A stretch of DNA of 64,000 nt from Gemmatimonadota bacterium (GCA_022827345.1 JAJDTB010000035.1:124001-188000), one strand, 5' to 3'; positions 8,929 to 18,047 are shown, counted from the stretch's first letter. The notes: generated by a model not told the origin, from the letters alone. Numbers and translations: made by a program.

Positions 8929-9363
8929 ATGGGGCGGTTGCGCCAGCGGCTCGTCGTGGGAATCCTGGCCGCGGTGTTGCCGGCCGCGAGCCTCGCCAGC
9001 TGCAATCTCCTGGACGACGACCAGCCGCTCCCGGGCACGGCGCGCGTGGAGATCACGGGCAGCGCACCTCAACCCCTGGAGCTGGTGGTCTCCGACAACT
9101 TCGAGAGGGTGGCGGATTTCGACCAGGGTGCGCGGTATACCCGGGTGATATCGGCGGACACCTCTCTTGTGCAGCCCGATTTCACCAGGGAGTATGACAT
9201 CGGGGGCACGCACAGGTTCTATGTGCGATTGACCAACCACAGCTCCGAGGTCGCGCAGATCCTACTCCAGGTGGCCTTTGACGGGGAGGTCGAATATACG
9301 CAGCGCGCGAATCTCTCCGAGGGCGGCGCTCTCGAGTTCAGCGAGGTCTTCTTCGGCACGTGA
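8929..9363 (+). CDS. Small lipoprotein downstream of susCD
   Basis: 144-residue lipoprotein of unknown function. Signal with lipobox SLASC (Cys25), then about 115 residues rich in beta-strand pattern (TARVEITGSAPQPLELVVSD, HRFYVRLTNHSSEVAQILL). The size and strand pattern suggest a single beta-sandwich domain. ATG 8929 gives the proper signal peptide; earlier in-frame starts (8782) would read through the stem-loop. Position after susD suggests an accessory surface binding protein, comparable in place, not in sequence, to SusE/F. Confidence 0.6.
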   Translation: MGRLRQRLVVGILAAVLPAASLASCNLLDDDQPLPGTARVEITGSAPQPLELVVSDNFERVADFDQGARYTRVISADTSLVQPDFTREYDIGGTHRFYVRLTNHSSEVAQILLQVAFDGEVEYTQRANLSEGGALEFSEVFFGT

Positions 9364-9382
9364 TCGCCGGGCACCGGTCCCG

Positions 9383-10777
9383 GTGACGTCTTCGCAGAAG
9401 CAGCGACGTTGCCCTGGGCCCATCGCTTCAGGCGTCCGGCTCGCCACCGTGCTTCTCGCCTGCGCTGCCTGCGGCGGAGACACCACGGAGCCCGTCGTCG
9501 AGCCTCCCGACCCCGAACCTCCCCCCATCCCCGCCGAAGCCACCGCCTGGATCGAGAGCAACGCGATCCCCTTCGACGGCTCCCACCTCTCCCTGCCCCA
9601 CGACGACATCGGGTTCCTGCGCAACCTCGTCGGCGACGCCCGCATCGTGTCGCTGGGCGAAAACACCCATGGAACCCGGGACTTCTTCGAGATGAAGGCG
9701 CGCATCCTGCGCTTCCTCGTCGAGGAGATGGCCTTCGACGCCTTCGCGATCGAGGCGACATGGCCCGAAGCCAACCGCCTCGACACCTACGTCCGCACCG
9801 GCGAGGGCGACCCCGCGGAGCTTCTGTCGGGGCTCTACTTCTGGACCTGGAACACCGAATCGGTGCTGGAGATGATCGAGTGGATCCGGGCGCACAACGA
9901 GGCCGGCGGCGACGTCGGCTTCTACGGCTTCGACATGCAGTCGCCCGGCATGGCGCTGCACAATGTGCTCGAGTACTTCGACGACGTGGATCCGGATCGG
10001 ACCGATTCCATTGCGGCCCGGGTCGAATGCCTCAACCGGTACGCCAACGACCCGTCCGGCCGGACTCCCGATCCCAACTACCGTTCGCAGACGGCGGACT
10101 ACCGCACGTCCTGCGGCGCCGCGCTCGCCGAGGTGTACGACCTGCTTCTCGCAAAGCGGAGCGACTACGAGACGATCGCCGGCGAGAACGCGTTCGCGAT
10201 CGGCCTGCAGAGCATGCGGGTCGCCATCCAGTACCACCTGATGATCGCCGAGGAGCAGAGCCGCGACCAATCGATGGCCGAGAATACCGTGTGGCTTCAG
10301 CGGCAGTTGGGACCCGACGCGCGGTTGGTTCTGTGGGCCCACAACTTCCACGTCTCCACGCAGCCGGGCGCCCAGGGGTCGTTCCTGCGCCAGGCCTACG
10401 GCGATGCGATGGTCGTGTTCGGCTTCACCCACGAACTCGGCACCTTCACCGGCGTGCGCCAACGCGGCTCGAGCTACCTCGGCCTCGACCAGATGCTCCT
10501 CGACGATGTTCAGCCCCTGTCGCATGAGCACTACCTGTCGTCCGCCAGCGCACCCCGCTTCGTCCTCGACCTGCGCAACCGGGACCTCGGCGCGGCCGGG
10601 ACCGCCTGGCTGTCCAGCCAGCGCAACTTCCGCACGATCGGCTGCTGCTACAACCCGGACACGCCCACGCGTTACTGGAACCGGCTTCCCGCCGCCGAGT
10701 GGTTCGATGTCCTGATCCACTACAAGATCACGCGGCCGACCACGGTGCTGGAGTTCCGGTACCCGGATTCGTTCTGA
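9383..10777 (+). CDS. Erythromycin-esterase-fold lipoprotein
   Basis: Member of the erythromycin esterase family (PF05139). Seen: lipoprotein-like signal (TVLLACAAC, Cys27 or Cys30) and the family landmarks GENTHGTRDF (Glu93, His96, equivalent to the catalytic Glu/His of EreB), FDAFAIEATWPEANRLDTYV, LLSGLYFWTWNTE, GFYGFDMQ and VLWAHNFHVS. Length about 464 fits. GTG 9383 is the first usable start after the preceding gene ends; ribosome site poor, so the start is uncertain. Chromosomal, lipid-anchored members in environmental bacteria probably hydrolyse other esters; macrolide resistance should not be assumed. Confidence 0.85.
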   Translation: MTSSQKQRRCPGPIASGVRLATVLLACAACGGDTTEPVVEPPDPEPPPIPAEATAWIESNAIPFDGSHLSLPHDDIGFLRNLVGDARIVSLGENTHGTRDFFEMKARILRFLVEEMAFDAFAIEATWPEANRLDTYVRTGEGDPAELLSGLYFWTWNTESVLEMIEWIRAHNEAGGDVGFYGFDMQSPGMALHNVLEYFDDVDPDRTDSIAARVECLNRYANDPSGRTPDPNYRSQTADYRTSCGAALAEVYDLLLAKRSDYETIAGENAFAIGLQSMRVAIQYHLMIAEEQSRDQSMAENTVWLQRQLGPDARLVLWAHNFHVSTQPGAQGSFLRQAYGDAMVVFGFTHELGTFTGVRQRGSSYLGLDQMLLDDVQPLSHEHYLSSASAPRFVLDLRNRDLGAAGTAWLSSQRNFRTIGCCYNPDTPTRYWNRLPAAEWFDVLIHYKITRPTTVLEFRYPDSF

Positions 10778-10783
10778 GGACGT

Positions 10784-10811
10784 GGGGGGCCGAGGACGGT
10801 CAGTCCCCCCC
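10784..10811. terminator. Possible hairpin between convergent genes
   Basis: A run of six G (10784-10789) faces a run of C (10805-10811) with about 15 bases between, located just after the esterase stop and before the end of the leftward PepSY gene. No T tract. Weak evidence. Confidence 0.25.
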
Positions 10812-10845
10812 CGCGCGCCGTCCGGTCGAGTGACCGCCTGGAGCC

Positions 10846-12033
10846 CTACCCGCGTTGGCTGCGCCAGCCCCGGACGAACCGCCGCGCGCGCCGAAGTGCC
10901 AGGGACAGCCCCGTCCACACCATCACCGTGGCTGCGAGCGAGAACAGACCCGCCAGCAGCTGTCCAGCCAGTCCCCAATACTCCCCGGTATGCGCGTACC
11001 GGAGGAACTGCTGCGCGCGCCGTCCCGGCGAGTCATCGGCGAAGGACCGCCACTCCCGTATGTCCCCGGTAGCCGCATCTACGGTGAGGTGGCCGATCCT
11101 CTGGGGCTGGCCCGCACGGCCCCCCCGCACCTCGACCCGGACTTCGCGGGCCCCGACCCGTGGCAACGTCAAGACCAGGGTCCGCCACTCCGGCACCCAC
11201 GCCTCGGCCGTTGCGAGAACGGCCCCCAGCGCTCCGGCACCGTCGCCCACGGCGCCCGTCCCGCCGGCCGGCGCTTCCGCGCTCCGCGCGTCCAGGGCAT
11301 CCTCCTCGGTCGCCGGCGCCGCCACGGCCTCCACCCCCACCCCACCCGGCCACACCCCCACCGGCACCACCGCCCCCACCACCGGATTCACCCGATCCCC
11401 CACCCCCGGATACGACGTCGTGATGCCGGTCGCCGCGATCGCCAGCAGCGGCACCGCCGACCAGAACCCCACCACCTGGTGCCAGCTCAAGTCACGCCAG
11501 GCCCCCTTTGCGCCGGGCTGGATCAGCAGCGCACCTGCGAGCGCCCTCCTGGTCAGCCGCCGCGGGATCCACAGCAACGGCCCCGTGACCAGCAGGAAAA
11601 CGAACGCGACATTCACCGCTCCCGTAACCGCGCGCGCCCGGCGCACCGACCGGTCCGACACGTTGAACCACCGGTGCCAGTCGTGGACGCCTTCGAAGAA
11701 GCCCTCCAGCGCACCCGGACCGTGGCCCAGAACGTCGCCCGTGTAGGGATCGACACGGGCGTATCGGTCGCGCCCCTCGTAGACCCGCACGGGCGATCGG
11801 GGATGCGCGCGGTACTGCATCGAGGTCGCCTCGAAGCCCACGGCCGCCGCGATCGCCTCCGGCGCCAGTCGCGGGGCACCGAACGTCGCGTCCACGAAGT
11901 GCCGCCGCTCCGTCAGCCCCGTCACTGTTTCTCGAAGCGACAGGATCACCCCGGTCACCGCCATCATGAGGATCACCAGGCCAGCGGCCACCGCCACCGA
12001 CAGGTGCAGCCGGAAGACGACTGCCCGGACCAT
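10846..12033 (-). CDS. PepSY-associated transmembrane protein
   Basis: Inner-membrane protein of the PepSY_TM family (PF03929). Seen: N-terminal segment LSVAVAAGLVILMMAVTGVI, further membrane segments near residues 135-155 (VNVAFVFLLVTGPLLWIPRR), 190-210 (VPLLAIAATGITTSYPG) and the C-terminus (LLAGLFSLAATVMVWTGLSL), PepSY-like folds in the external loops (VDPYTGDVLGHGPG, VDAATGDIREW), and the family signature DWHRWFN / YAHTGEYWG. Such proteins often accompany iron uptake genes and may act in siderophore or haem reduction. It lies 8 bases after the HhH lipoprotein gene, so one operon. 395 residues. Confidence 0.85.
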   Translation of the reverse strand: MVRAVVFRLHLSVAVAAGLVILMMAVTGVILSLRETVTGLTERRHFVDATFGAPRLAPEAIAAAVGFEATSMQYRAHPRSPVRVYEGRDRYARVDPYTGDVLGHGPGALEGFFEGVHDWHRWFNVSDRSVRRARAVTGAVNVAFVFLLVTGPLLWIPRRLTRRALAGALLIQPGAKGAWRDLSWHQVVGFWSAVPLLAIAATGITTSYPGVGDRVNPVVGAVVPVGVWPGGVGVEAVAAPATEEDALDARSAEAPAGGTGAVGDGAGALGAVLATAEAWVPEWRTLVLTLPRVGAREVRVEVRGGRAGQPQRIGHLTVDAATGDIREWRSFADDSPGRRAQQFLRYAHTGEYWGLAGQLLAGLFSLAATVMVWTGLSLALRRARRFVRGWRSQRG

Positions 12034-12041
12034 GCCCGGCC

Positions 12042-12740
12042 TCAGTTCAAGGTCACGTAGCGCTCGAACCGGGCGACCTCGTCCTCGTCCACGTACTTGC
12101 CGATCTCCCTGCGGAACTCGTCCATATCGACGTACGGGCGGTACTCCTCGAACTCGTGCGCCATGCGCTCGCTCATGCCCGGAACCGCCATGATCTCCTC
12201 GCGGGTCGCGGCGTTCAGATCGATCGGGACATACACGTACCGCGCGAGCCGCTCCACCTCGTCCTCGTCCACGTACTTCCCGATCTCCCTGCGGAACTCG
12301 TCCATATCGACGTACGGGCGGTACTCCTCGAACTCGTGCGCCATCCGGTCGCCCACGCCGGGGATCAGGAGGATCTCCTCGGTCGTCACGTCGTTGAGGT
12401 TGATCGGCAGCCAGAGCGCATCGTAAGCTGCCAGAGCGCCCTCTTCGCCGAGTGCTTCGGAAAGCACCGCGTGCAGATCAGCCGCCCGCAGATAGGGGCG
12501 GCCCGCAGTCACCGCGGCAGCGTTTTCGCCGCCGATCCCGGCACCTGCCATCAATTCCTCGTCCGTTGCCAGGTTGGGATTGACGAGGGCGCCCGTGGCG
12601 GCCGCCGCGCCCATCTCATCCCCGGCCTCGACGGCCTCCACGGGCGCGGACTCGGACTCCCCCGAATCTCCGCCACCGCCACAGCCCGCCAGCACCGGAA
12701 TCATCACAACGGCGAGTGGCACCGTGCGATTGCTGAACAT
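12042..12740 (-). CDS. Helix-hairpin-helix repeat lipoprotein (ComEA-like)
   Basis: 232-residue lipoprotein. Seen: signal with lipobox VLAGC, an acidic linker, then three HhH-type units (LVNPNLATDEELMAGAGIG; INLNDVTTEEILLIPGVGDR; IDLNAATREEIMAVPGMSER), the last two each followed by an almost identical 30-residue block with EFEEYRPYVDMDEF. HhH domains of ComEA bind DNA at the cell surface during competence; here the lipid anchor puts the repeats outside the cytoplasm as well, but acidic linkers make DNA binding doubtful. ATG 12740 has GGAAGGAGAG upstream; longer in-frame starts lack one. First gene of an operon with the PepSY protein. Confidence 0.75.
   Translation of the reverse strand: MFSNRTVPLAVVMIPVLAGCGGGGDSGESESAPVEAVEAGDEMGAAAATGALVNPNLATDEELMAGAGIGGENAAAVTAGRPYLRAADLHAVLSEALGEEGALAAYDALWLPINLNDVTTEEILLIPGVGDRMAHEFEEYRPYVDMDEFRREIGKYVDEDEVERLARYVYVPIDLNAATREEIMAVPGMSERMAHEFEEYRPYVDMDEFRREIGKYVDEDEVARFERYVTLN
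12076..12164 (-). repeat. Direct repeat copy 1 inside the HhH gene
   Basis: 89 bases matching 12256-12344 with a single mismatch (12099 G against 12279 C), exactly 180 bases apart, that is one 60-residue protein unit. Third-codon positions are preserved too, which indicates a recent tandem duplication or gene conversion. Confidence 0.9.
12256..12344 (-). repeat. Direct repeat copy 2 inside the HhH gene
   Basis: Second copy of the 89-base unit described for 12076-12164. The bases between the copies encode the diverged HhH core, so only the linker half of the unit is nearly identical. Confidence 0.9.
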
Positions 12741-13052
12741 GGTTCTCTCCTTCCACATCTGGATCGTGTCTTGCAGCTCCATGCGCGGGCACGACGCCGC
12801 ATGTGCGTGCAACCGCCCGAGTCCCGAAGTGCCCGGCCCATCCCTCCAGATACAGGACAGCCAGCGGGGTGACAACGTAACGCTTCGGGCCCGCGGGACA
12901 ATGCCCGCGGCGCGCGGCGGAGACCGCCCGGAACCGGGCGCGGCCACCCCTCCAACAATTACCCCGGCCACGGTGTCTGTTCCGTAGGGCCGAACCGCAG
13001 CGTTGGGCCGCCAACCGTGCATCGGGCCAGGGGCCAAGGAATCGAAACGCGA
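12741..13052. other. 312-base divergent intergenic region with stem-loop
   Basis: Control region between the leftward HhH operon and the rightward DUF5916 gene. It holds a perfect 7-bp stem, CCGCGGG (12891-12897) with CCCGCGG (12904-12910), around a 6-base loop. I see no convincing gene or sigma-70 promoter in it; a CAACGTAACGC at 12873-12883 partly resembles the GTAACGG motif seen near 37.5 and 42.0 kb. Confidence 0.4.
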
Positions 13053-15362
13053 ATGAGATCACTGCTCGCTCGAGCGCCTGGGTTCGCACCCTCGCTGCTC
13101 TTCTCTCTGGCCTTGCTGACATCCCCGGGCGACCTCGCGGCCCAGTCGTCCAACGGCGACAACGGTGGCGCGGTGGTGCTCGAAGCCGTCGTTCTCCCCT
13201 CTGCCTCGGATATCGACCTCGACGGGCGCATCGACGAGGACATCTGGCGCACCGCCACCCCGATCACCGACTTCACCCAGCAGGAGCCGGTTGAAGGCGG
13301 CGTCCCCTCCGAGCGGACCGAAGTCCGCGTCGTGTTTGACGAAGACAACCTCTACATCAGCGCCGTCCTCTACGGGGACCCCGCGGATATCCTCGCATAC
13401 CAGCGGCAGCGCGACGCGAGCCTGCGCACCGACGACCGCTTCATGTGGATCCTCGACACCTTCCTGGACGGACGCACCGGGTACTTCTTCGAGATCAATC
13501 CGGCCGGACTGATGGGAGACGGGATTCTGACGGGCAGCGGCGGCGGGGGGGGCGGGGGTGGAGGTGGAGGCGGCGGAGCCGGCAAGGCCTGGGACGGCAT
13601 CTGGGAGGCCCGCACGGCCCAGCGCGAAGACGGCTGGTCGGCCGAGATTCGCATCCCGTTCAGGACGCTCAACTTCAACCCCGAGCTGGACAGTTGGGGG
13701 ATCAACTTCCAGCGCACGATACGTCACCGGAACGAAGAGATCCTCTGGCGGGGCTACCGGCGCAACGAAGGGCTCTTCCGGCCGGTCAACGCGGGCCGCG
13801 TGACCGGCTTGAGAAATCTTTCACAAGGGCTGGGGCTGGAGGCGCGGCCGTCCGCGGTCACGACCTGGAAGAACGTGCCCGGCAACACCGATCCGACGAC
13901 CTTCCCGAGCGACGTCAGTCTCGACGTCAACTACAGCCTCACATCGAGCCTTCGCGCCTCGGCCAGCATCAACACCGACTTCGCCGAAGTGGAAAGCGAC
14001 GAGCGGCGCGTCAATCTCACGCGGTTCCCGCAGCGGTTTCGCGAGCGCCGCGACTTCTTCCTCGAAGGCTCGGGGGTCTTCAGCTTCGCACCCAGGAGTG
14101 GTCCAACCCCCTTCTTCTCAAGACGGATCGGCCTGAGCGCGGGCCAGCAGATACCTATTCAATACGGCACGCGGCTGACTGGACAGGCCGGCAGGTACGA
14201 ACTCGGCTTCTACCAGATCGGGACCGCCGAGCACTCGTTCTTCAGCGAAAGCAGCCTGGCCGACGTCAACGTGCCGCGCGAAGCGTTCACCGTCGCCCGC
14301 GTCAAGCGCTCGATCTTCGAGCAGTCTTCAATCGGCGCGATCTACACCCGCCGGGCCGCGGCACCGGGCCTCGATGGCCTGACAATCGCCGACGGACACA
14401 CCATGGGCATCGACGCCCAGCTGAACACGCGGCACTTCTTCGGCGACAAGCGGCTGGAGATGGAGGCCTTTTTCGTCTGGAACTCCAACCCGGATCCCAC
14501 GATCGAGCGGACGATGAACGACCTCACCGCCCGCGGCCTGCGGCTCAACTTCCCCAACGACATCTGGACCGCGCACATCTCGTACCGCGAGTTCGGCGAC
14601 GACTACAGTCCGTCTTTGGGGTTCGTGCCGCGCAACGGGTTCCGCCGGGTCGAGCCGCGTGTCGGGTGGGCGCCGCGGCCCGAGAGCATCGACTGGATAC
14701 GGCAACTTGATTTCGCGGTTCAGTTCCGCAATCTCACCAATCTGGACACCGGGGTGCTGGAAGAGCGCGAATGGCAGCTCGATGTCTTCGGGATCGATTT
14801 CGAGAGCGGCGACAACATCGAGATCGGCGCGACCCGCGTGCTGGAGTACCTCGACTACGGGTACGAGGTCAGCGACGGGATCGACATCCTTCCCGGGGAA
14901 TACACCACATGGGAATGGGAAGGGCGCCTCCGTTCGGCCGGCCATCGCCGGGTGTCGATGTTCGGCGGGATCAGCCATGGCGGGTTCTGGGACGGGACCA
15001 GGACGCGCATGAACGCCCGAGCGTCGTTCAGGCCGAATCCGGGAGTCAGCATCTCCACCAACTTCGAGCACAACGCCGTCTCACTGCCGCGCGGCGACTT
15101 CACGGCCGATGTCTACGAGATCGAGGGACAGTGGAATGCGAACCAGTGGGTCAGCGTCACCAACCAGATCCGCTACGACAACGACAGCGACATCGTGGGG
15201 CTCTTCGCGCGGCTGCGCTGGATCGTCAGGCCCGGCAACGACGTGTACCTGGTCTACACGCACAACTGGCGGAATCTCGGCCTGGACATTCTCAACGACC
15301 GCGACCTGATCACCCTGTCGCGCGGCAGCGCGATCAAGGCGAACTACACGTACCGGTTCTAG
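13053..15362 (+). CDS. DUF5916 outer-membrane protein with CBM9-like domain
   Basis: 769-residue exported protein. Seen: signal peptide (LLFSLALLTSPGDLAAQ), a family 9 carbohydrate-binding-like domain about residues 45-225 (DIDLDGRIDEDIWRTAT, FDEDNLYISAVLYG, WSAEIRIPFRTLNF), then a DUF5916 region (QRTIRHRNEEILWRGYRRN, NLTRFPQRFRERRDFFLEG, FSFAPRSGPTPFFSRRIGLS) expected to form an outer-membrane barrel ending in ANYTYRF. A run of 13 glycines (residues 163-175) interrupts the CBM9-like part. ATG 13053 starts the signal; the ribosome site (AAGGA) is 12 bases away. Family function is unknown, although members are common in secreted-peptide and glycan users. Confidence 0.88.
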   Translation: MRSLLARAPGFAPSLLFSLALLTSPGDLAAQSSNGDNGGAVVLEAVVLPSASDIDLDGRIDEDIWRTATPITDFTQQEPVEGGVPSERTEVRVVFDEDNLYISAVLYGDPADILAYQRQRDASLRTDDRFMWILDTFLDGRTGYFFEINPAGLMGDGILTGSGGGGGGGGGGGGGAGKAWDGIWEARTAQREDGWSAEIRIPFRTLNFNPELDSWGINFQRTIRHRNEEILWRGYRRNEGLFRPVNAGRVTGLRNLSQGLGLEARPSAVTTWKNVPGNTDPTTFPSDVSLDVNYSLTSSLRASASINTDFAEVESDERRVNLTRFPQRFRERRDFFLEGSGVFSFAPRSGPTPFFSRRIGLSAGQQIPIQYGTRLTGQAGRYELGFYQIGTAEHSFFSESSLADVNVPREAFTVARVKRSIFEQSSIGAIYTRRAAAPGLDGLTIADGHTMGIDAQLNTRHFFGDKRLEMEAFFVWNSNPDPTIERTMNDLTARGLRLNFPNDIWTAHISYREFGDDYSPSLGFVPRNGFRRVEPRVGWAPRPESIDWIRQLDFAVQFRNLTNLDTGVLEEREWQLDVFGIDFESGDNIEIGATRVLEYLDYGYEVSDGIDILPGEYTTWEWEGRLRSAGHRRVSMFGGISHGGFWDGTRTRMNARASFRPNPGVSISTNFEHNAVSLPRGDFTADVYEIEGQWNANQWVSVTNQIRYDNDSDIVGLFARLRWIVRPGNDVYLVYTHNWRNLGLDILNDRDLITLSRGSAIKANYTYRF

Positions 15363-15454
15363 CAATCGCCGGGTCCGGGAGTCGCCCGGCCGGGGTCACC
15401 GCAGACGCCGCGGTCCGCCTGGGCGGAGGTGTGTGCGGCCTGATTCGGGCACGA

Positions 15455-15527
15455 TGGAGCCAACCGGGATCGAACCGGTGACCTCTGGCTTGCAAAGCCA
15501 GCGCTCTCCCAGCTGAGCTATGGCCCC
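15455..15527 (-). tRNA. tRNA-Ala (anticodon UGC)
   Basis: On the minus strand: acceptor GGGGCCA pairs with TGGCTCC, D arm GCTCAGCTGGGAGAGC, anticodon stem CTGGC/GCCAG around loop TTTGCAA giving anticodon TGC, and T arm ending in the GGTTCGATCCC block. 73 bases, discriminator A, CCA not encoded. No integrase or direct repeat next to it. Confidence 0.95.
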
Positions 15528-15652
15528 GTGGCCGGCGCCAGGGCCGGCGGCACGGAAGATAGCGGAGCCCGGTCGCGGGCGGAATCGCGGTAGCCCGTGC
15601 GCTCGAAACGCTGCCGCAAAGACACGCGAAGCGATTTGCGCTAGATTGTGCC

Positions 15653-17026
15653 ATGAAACGTGTCCTGCAGGTCATCGTCACCGCGGTTCTCGCGACAGCC
15701 TGCACGGCCGACCGCGGCACTGATCACGCCCCCGCCGGAGCCGCTGCCGAAGACGTATCCGTCTCATCGTCCGCGCAGCCCGAAGTGACGCCGTCGCCAG
15801 CCGCCGAAACCGCTCCCGCACCTGAGCAGGCGCAGGCCCCTCCACCCGTTGAACCCGACCCGTTCGGGCCGGGGCGGATCTTCGACTTCCCGCGTCCCGA
15901 CAACGTCCGCGGCCTCTACGTCAACGCCTGGTCCGCCGGGTCGCGGAGGCGCATCACCGCCCTGACCGCCCTGGCCCAGCGCACCGAGGTCAACTCCTTC
16001 GTCGTCGACATCAAGGATGCCACCGGCTTCATCAGCTACCCAACCGACATCCCGCTGGCCATCGAGATCGGTGCCACCGACGAGATCCGGATTCCCAACC
16101 TGCGGGTAATGCTCGACCGCCTCGAAAAGGCCGGCGTCTATCCGATCGCGCGAATCGTGATCGTGAAGGACCCGCTGATCGCGGCGGCGCGGCCCGACCT
16201 GGCCGTACAGGACACCGCTGGCGGCCCCTGGAGCGACGACAAGGGGATCGTCTGGCTGAACCCCTATAACCGCGAGGTCTGGGACTACCACGTCGCAATC
16301 GCGCGCGAGGTCGCCGAGATCGGCTTCCCGGAGATCCAGTGGGACTATGTGCGGTTCCCGGATGCGCCCAGGTCCGCGATGAACCGGGCGCACTTTCCGG
16401 GCGGCGACGGGATGGAGAGGCGTGACGCCATTCGCGACTTCCTCGCCTACAGCCGCGATGCCCTCTCGGACCTCGATGTCGAGGTGACCGCCGATGTTTT
16501 CGGCGTGACGACGTCAGCGACTCGGGATGTGGGGATCGGGCAGGTGTGGGAGTCCTTCATCGATGTGGTCGATGTGGCGCTCCCGATGGTGTATCCGAGC
16601 CACTACTGGAAGGGGAGCTTCGGTTTCGACGAGCCGAATTCGCATCCCTACGAAATCGTGCGGGCCGCGCTCGAGGACGCGCTCGAACGGTCGGCGGTCA
16701 TCGCGGGCGCCGGTACCACACGGCCCTGGCTGCAGGACTTCGACCTGGGGCCGCCGCGGTACGACGCACCGGAAGTGCGCGCCCAGATCCAGGCCACCTA
16801 CGATGTCGGGATCGACGAGTGGATCCTCTGGAATCCGGGCAGCCGCTACACGCAGGACGCGCTCGAGCCCGCGGAAGGCTTCGCCGAGGAGCCGCTCATG
16901 CGGGTGGCCAACCAGATCATCCCGGTGTCACGGCGTTTCGAATTCTACGACACCGTGACCGTTGTCGTCGATCCGGACGAGGCGGAGGTGCCGGGCACGC
17001 GGAATCCGGGCAGCGGCTCCCGCTAG
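15653..17026 (+). CDS. DUF4015-type putative glycoside hydrolase lipoprotein
   Basis: Lipoprotein (lipobox LATAC, Cys17), a Pro/Ala-rich linker to about residue 70, then a TIM-barrel domain of the putative glycoside hydrolase family PF13200. Seen landmarks: VRGLYVNAWSAGS, NSFVVDIKDATGFISYPTD, GVYPIARIVIVKDP, IVWLNPYNREVWDYHVAIA, EIQWDYVRFPD, VTADVFGVTTS, VDVALPMVYPSHYWKG. Acidic residues at strand ends (IKD, QWDYVRFPD, ADVFG) fit a retaining hydrolase-like site, but no enzyme activity is established for the family. It converges with the next gene, with 4 bases of overlap at the stops. Confidence 0.85.
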   Translation: MKRVLQVIVTAVLATACTADRGTDHAPAGAAAEDVSVSSSAQPEVTPSPAAETAPAPEQAQAPPPVEPDPFGPGRIFDFPRPDNVRGLYVNAWSAGSRRRITALTALAQRTEVNSFVVDIKDATGFISYPTDIPLAIEIGATDEIRIPNLRVMLDRLEKAGVYPIARIVIVKDPLIAAARPDLAVQDTAGGPWSDDKGIVWLNPYNREVWDYHVAIAREVAEIGFPEIQWDYVRFPDAPRSAMNRAHFPGGDGMERRDAIRDFLAYSRDALSDLDVEVTADVFGVTTSATRDVGIGQVWESFIDVVDVALPMVYPSHYWKGSFGFDEPNSHPYEIVRAALEDALERSAVIAGAGTTRPWLQDFDLGPPRYDAPEVRAQIQATYDVGIDEWILWNPGSRYTQDALEPAEGFAEEPLMRVANQIIPVSRRFEFYDTVTVVVDPDEAEVPGTRNPGSGSR

Positions 17027-18006
17027 CGCGTCAGCGAGTCAAGCGCTCCGGCGTACCGCCGGATGATGTCGCCCGCCCCTTCGATCTTCGAGATTCCCGC
17101 GACGCTCTTCCCCGCCTGCCACAACTCGCGGTCCTCGCGGTGCAGCGATCGCTTCAGCTGCCGGAATGACTTGACCGCGTAGAAGAGCCGCATCCAGTGC
17201 TTGGTGCGGTTGCTTCTCAGCAGCCGCTTCGCGATGGGTCCGGCCCGCAGGCCCATGCGCTGGATGTGCGGCGTGTTGATCACCGACACCGGCACGCCCG
17301 TCAGCTTCTCCGAGAGAACCACATCGGCTTCATCCGCTTCCAGGATGGCCCGCTTGTAGGCGTCCGACGCGGTGCATTCGTGTGTGGCGATGAACCGTGT
17401 GCCCAGCTGCACACCCGCGTAGCCCAGTTCGAGCGCCCGGACGAACTCGGCCGGCGACCCCACTCCTCCCGCGCAAACCACCGGCACGCCAAGGTCGCCC
17501 ACTTCGCCGATCAGCGCCTCGACCGCCCGAGGGCCCGCGTGCCCCCCCGCCCTGCGATTCACCCCGATCAGCCCGTGCACCCCCGATTCGAGCCCCTTGA
17601 GCGCCCACTTCCGCTCGGTCACGTCGTGGTAGACCACACCGCCGTGCGGCGCGACCCTGTCCACCACCCAGCGCGGCTTCCCCAGCGAGGTCACGAAAAA
17701 CCGAACGCCCTCCTCCAGCGCGATGTCCACCCACTCGGACATGCGTTCGTGGTAGCGCTTCGACCCCTTTTCGATCAGCGCGTTCATGCCGATCGGCCTG
17801 GACGTAAGGCTCCGGATATGGCGCAGCCCTTCGCGAAAGTCGTAGCCATGCACGTATGTGAGGCTCAGCGGCTGCAGGATCCCGATGCCGCCCGCCTCCG
17901 ACGCCGCTGCGACGAGTTCGGGATTGCTGCACGGGTACATGGCGCCGCAGATCAGCGGCACATCGATCCCGGCGTGTGTGGTCAGGGGGGTCTCGCGGGT
18001 GGCCAT
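17023..18006 (-). CDS. Nitronate monooxygenase-type flavoprotein
   Basis: NAD(P)H-dependent flavin oxidoreductase of the nitronate monooxygenase/2-nitropropane dioxygenase family. Seen: TIM-barrel with N-terminal PLICGAMYPCSNPELVAAAS, EAGGIGILQ, GVRFFVTSLGKP, VNRRAGGHAG (the usual flavin-site G-H-x-G region), VPVVCAGGVGSP, and AGVQLGTRFIATHEC. 327 residues, typical. It lies 41 bases after uS14 on the same strand, perhaps co-transcribed. These enzymes detoxify nitronates such as 3-nitropropionate or act as enoyl reductase-like proteins; substrate cannot be told. Confidence 0.85.
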   Translation of the reverse strand: MATRETPLTTHAGIDVPLICGAMYPCSNPELVAAASEAGGIGILQPLSLTYVHGYDFREGLRHIRSLTSRPIGMNALIEKGSKRYHERMSEWVDIALEEGVRFFVTSLGKPRWVVDRVAPHGGVVYHDVTERKWALKGLESGVHGLIGVNRRAGGHAGPRAVEALIGEVGDLGVPVVCAGGVGSPAEFVRALELGYAGVQLGTRFIATHECTASDAYKRAILEADEADVVLSEKLTGVPVSVINTPHIQRMGLRAGPIAKRLLRSNRTKHWMRLFYAVKSFRQLKRSLHREDRELWQAGKSVAGISKIEGAGDIIRRYAGALDSLTR

Positions 18007-18047
18007 CCCTGCGCGGCTCTTACAACGCGGCCGCTACGCGATCGAAG

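Noticed and set aside
9383-10777. Erythromycin-esterase gene as acquired macrolide resistance
   Set aside because: No transposon, integron or plasmid signs; composition matches neighbours; it has a lipoprotein signal, and the family has many housekeeping members.
12076-12344. CRISPR-like or intergenic repeat
   Set aside because: Both copies are in frame within one gene and 180 bases apart; they are protein repeats.
15455-15527. tRNA-Ala as attachment site of an integrated element
   Set aside because: No integrase gene, no repeated tRNA 3' end in the window and no change in gene style on either side.
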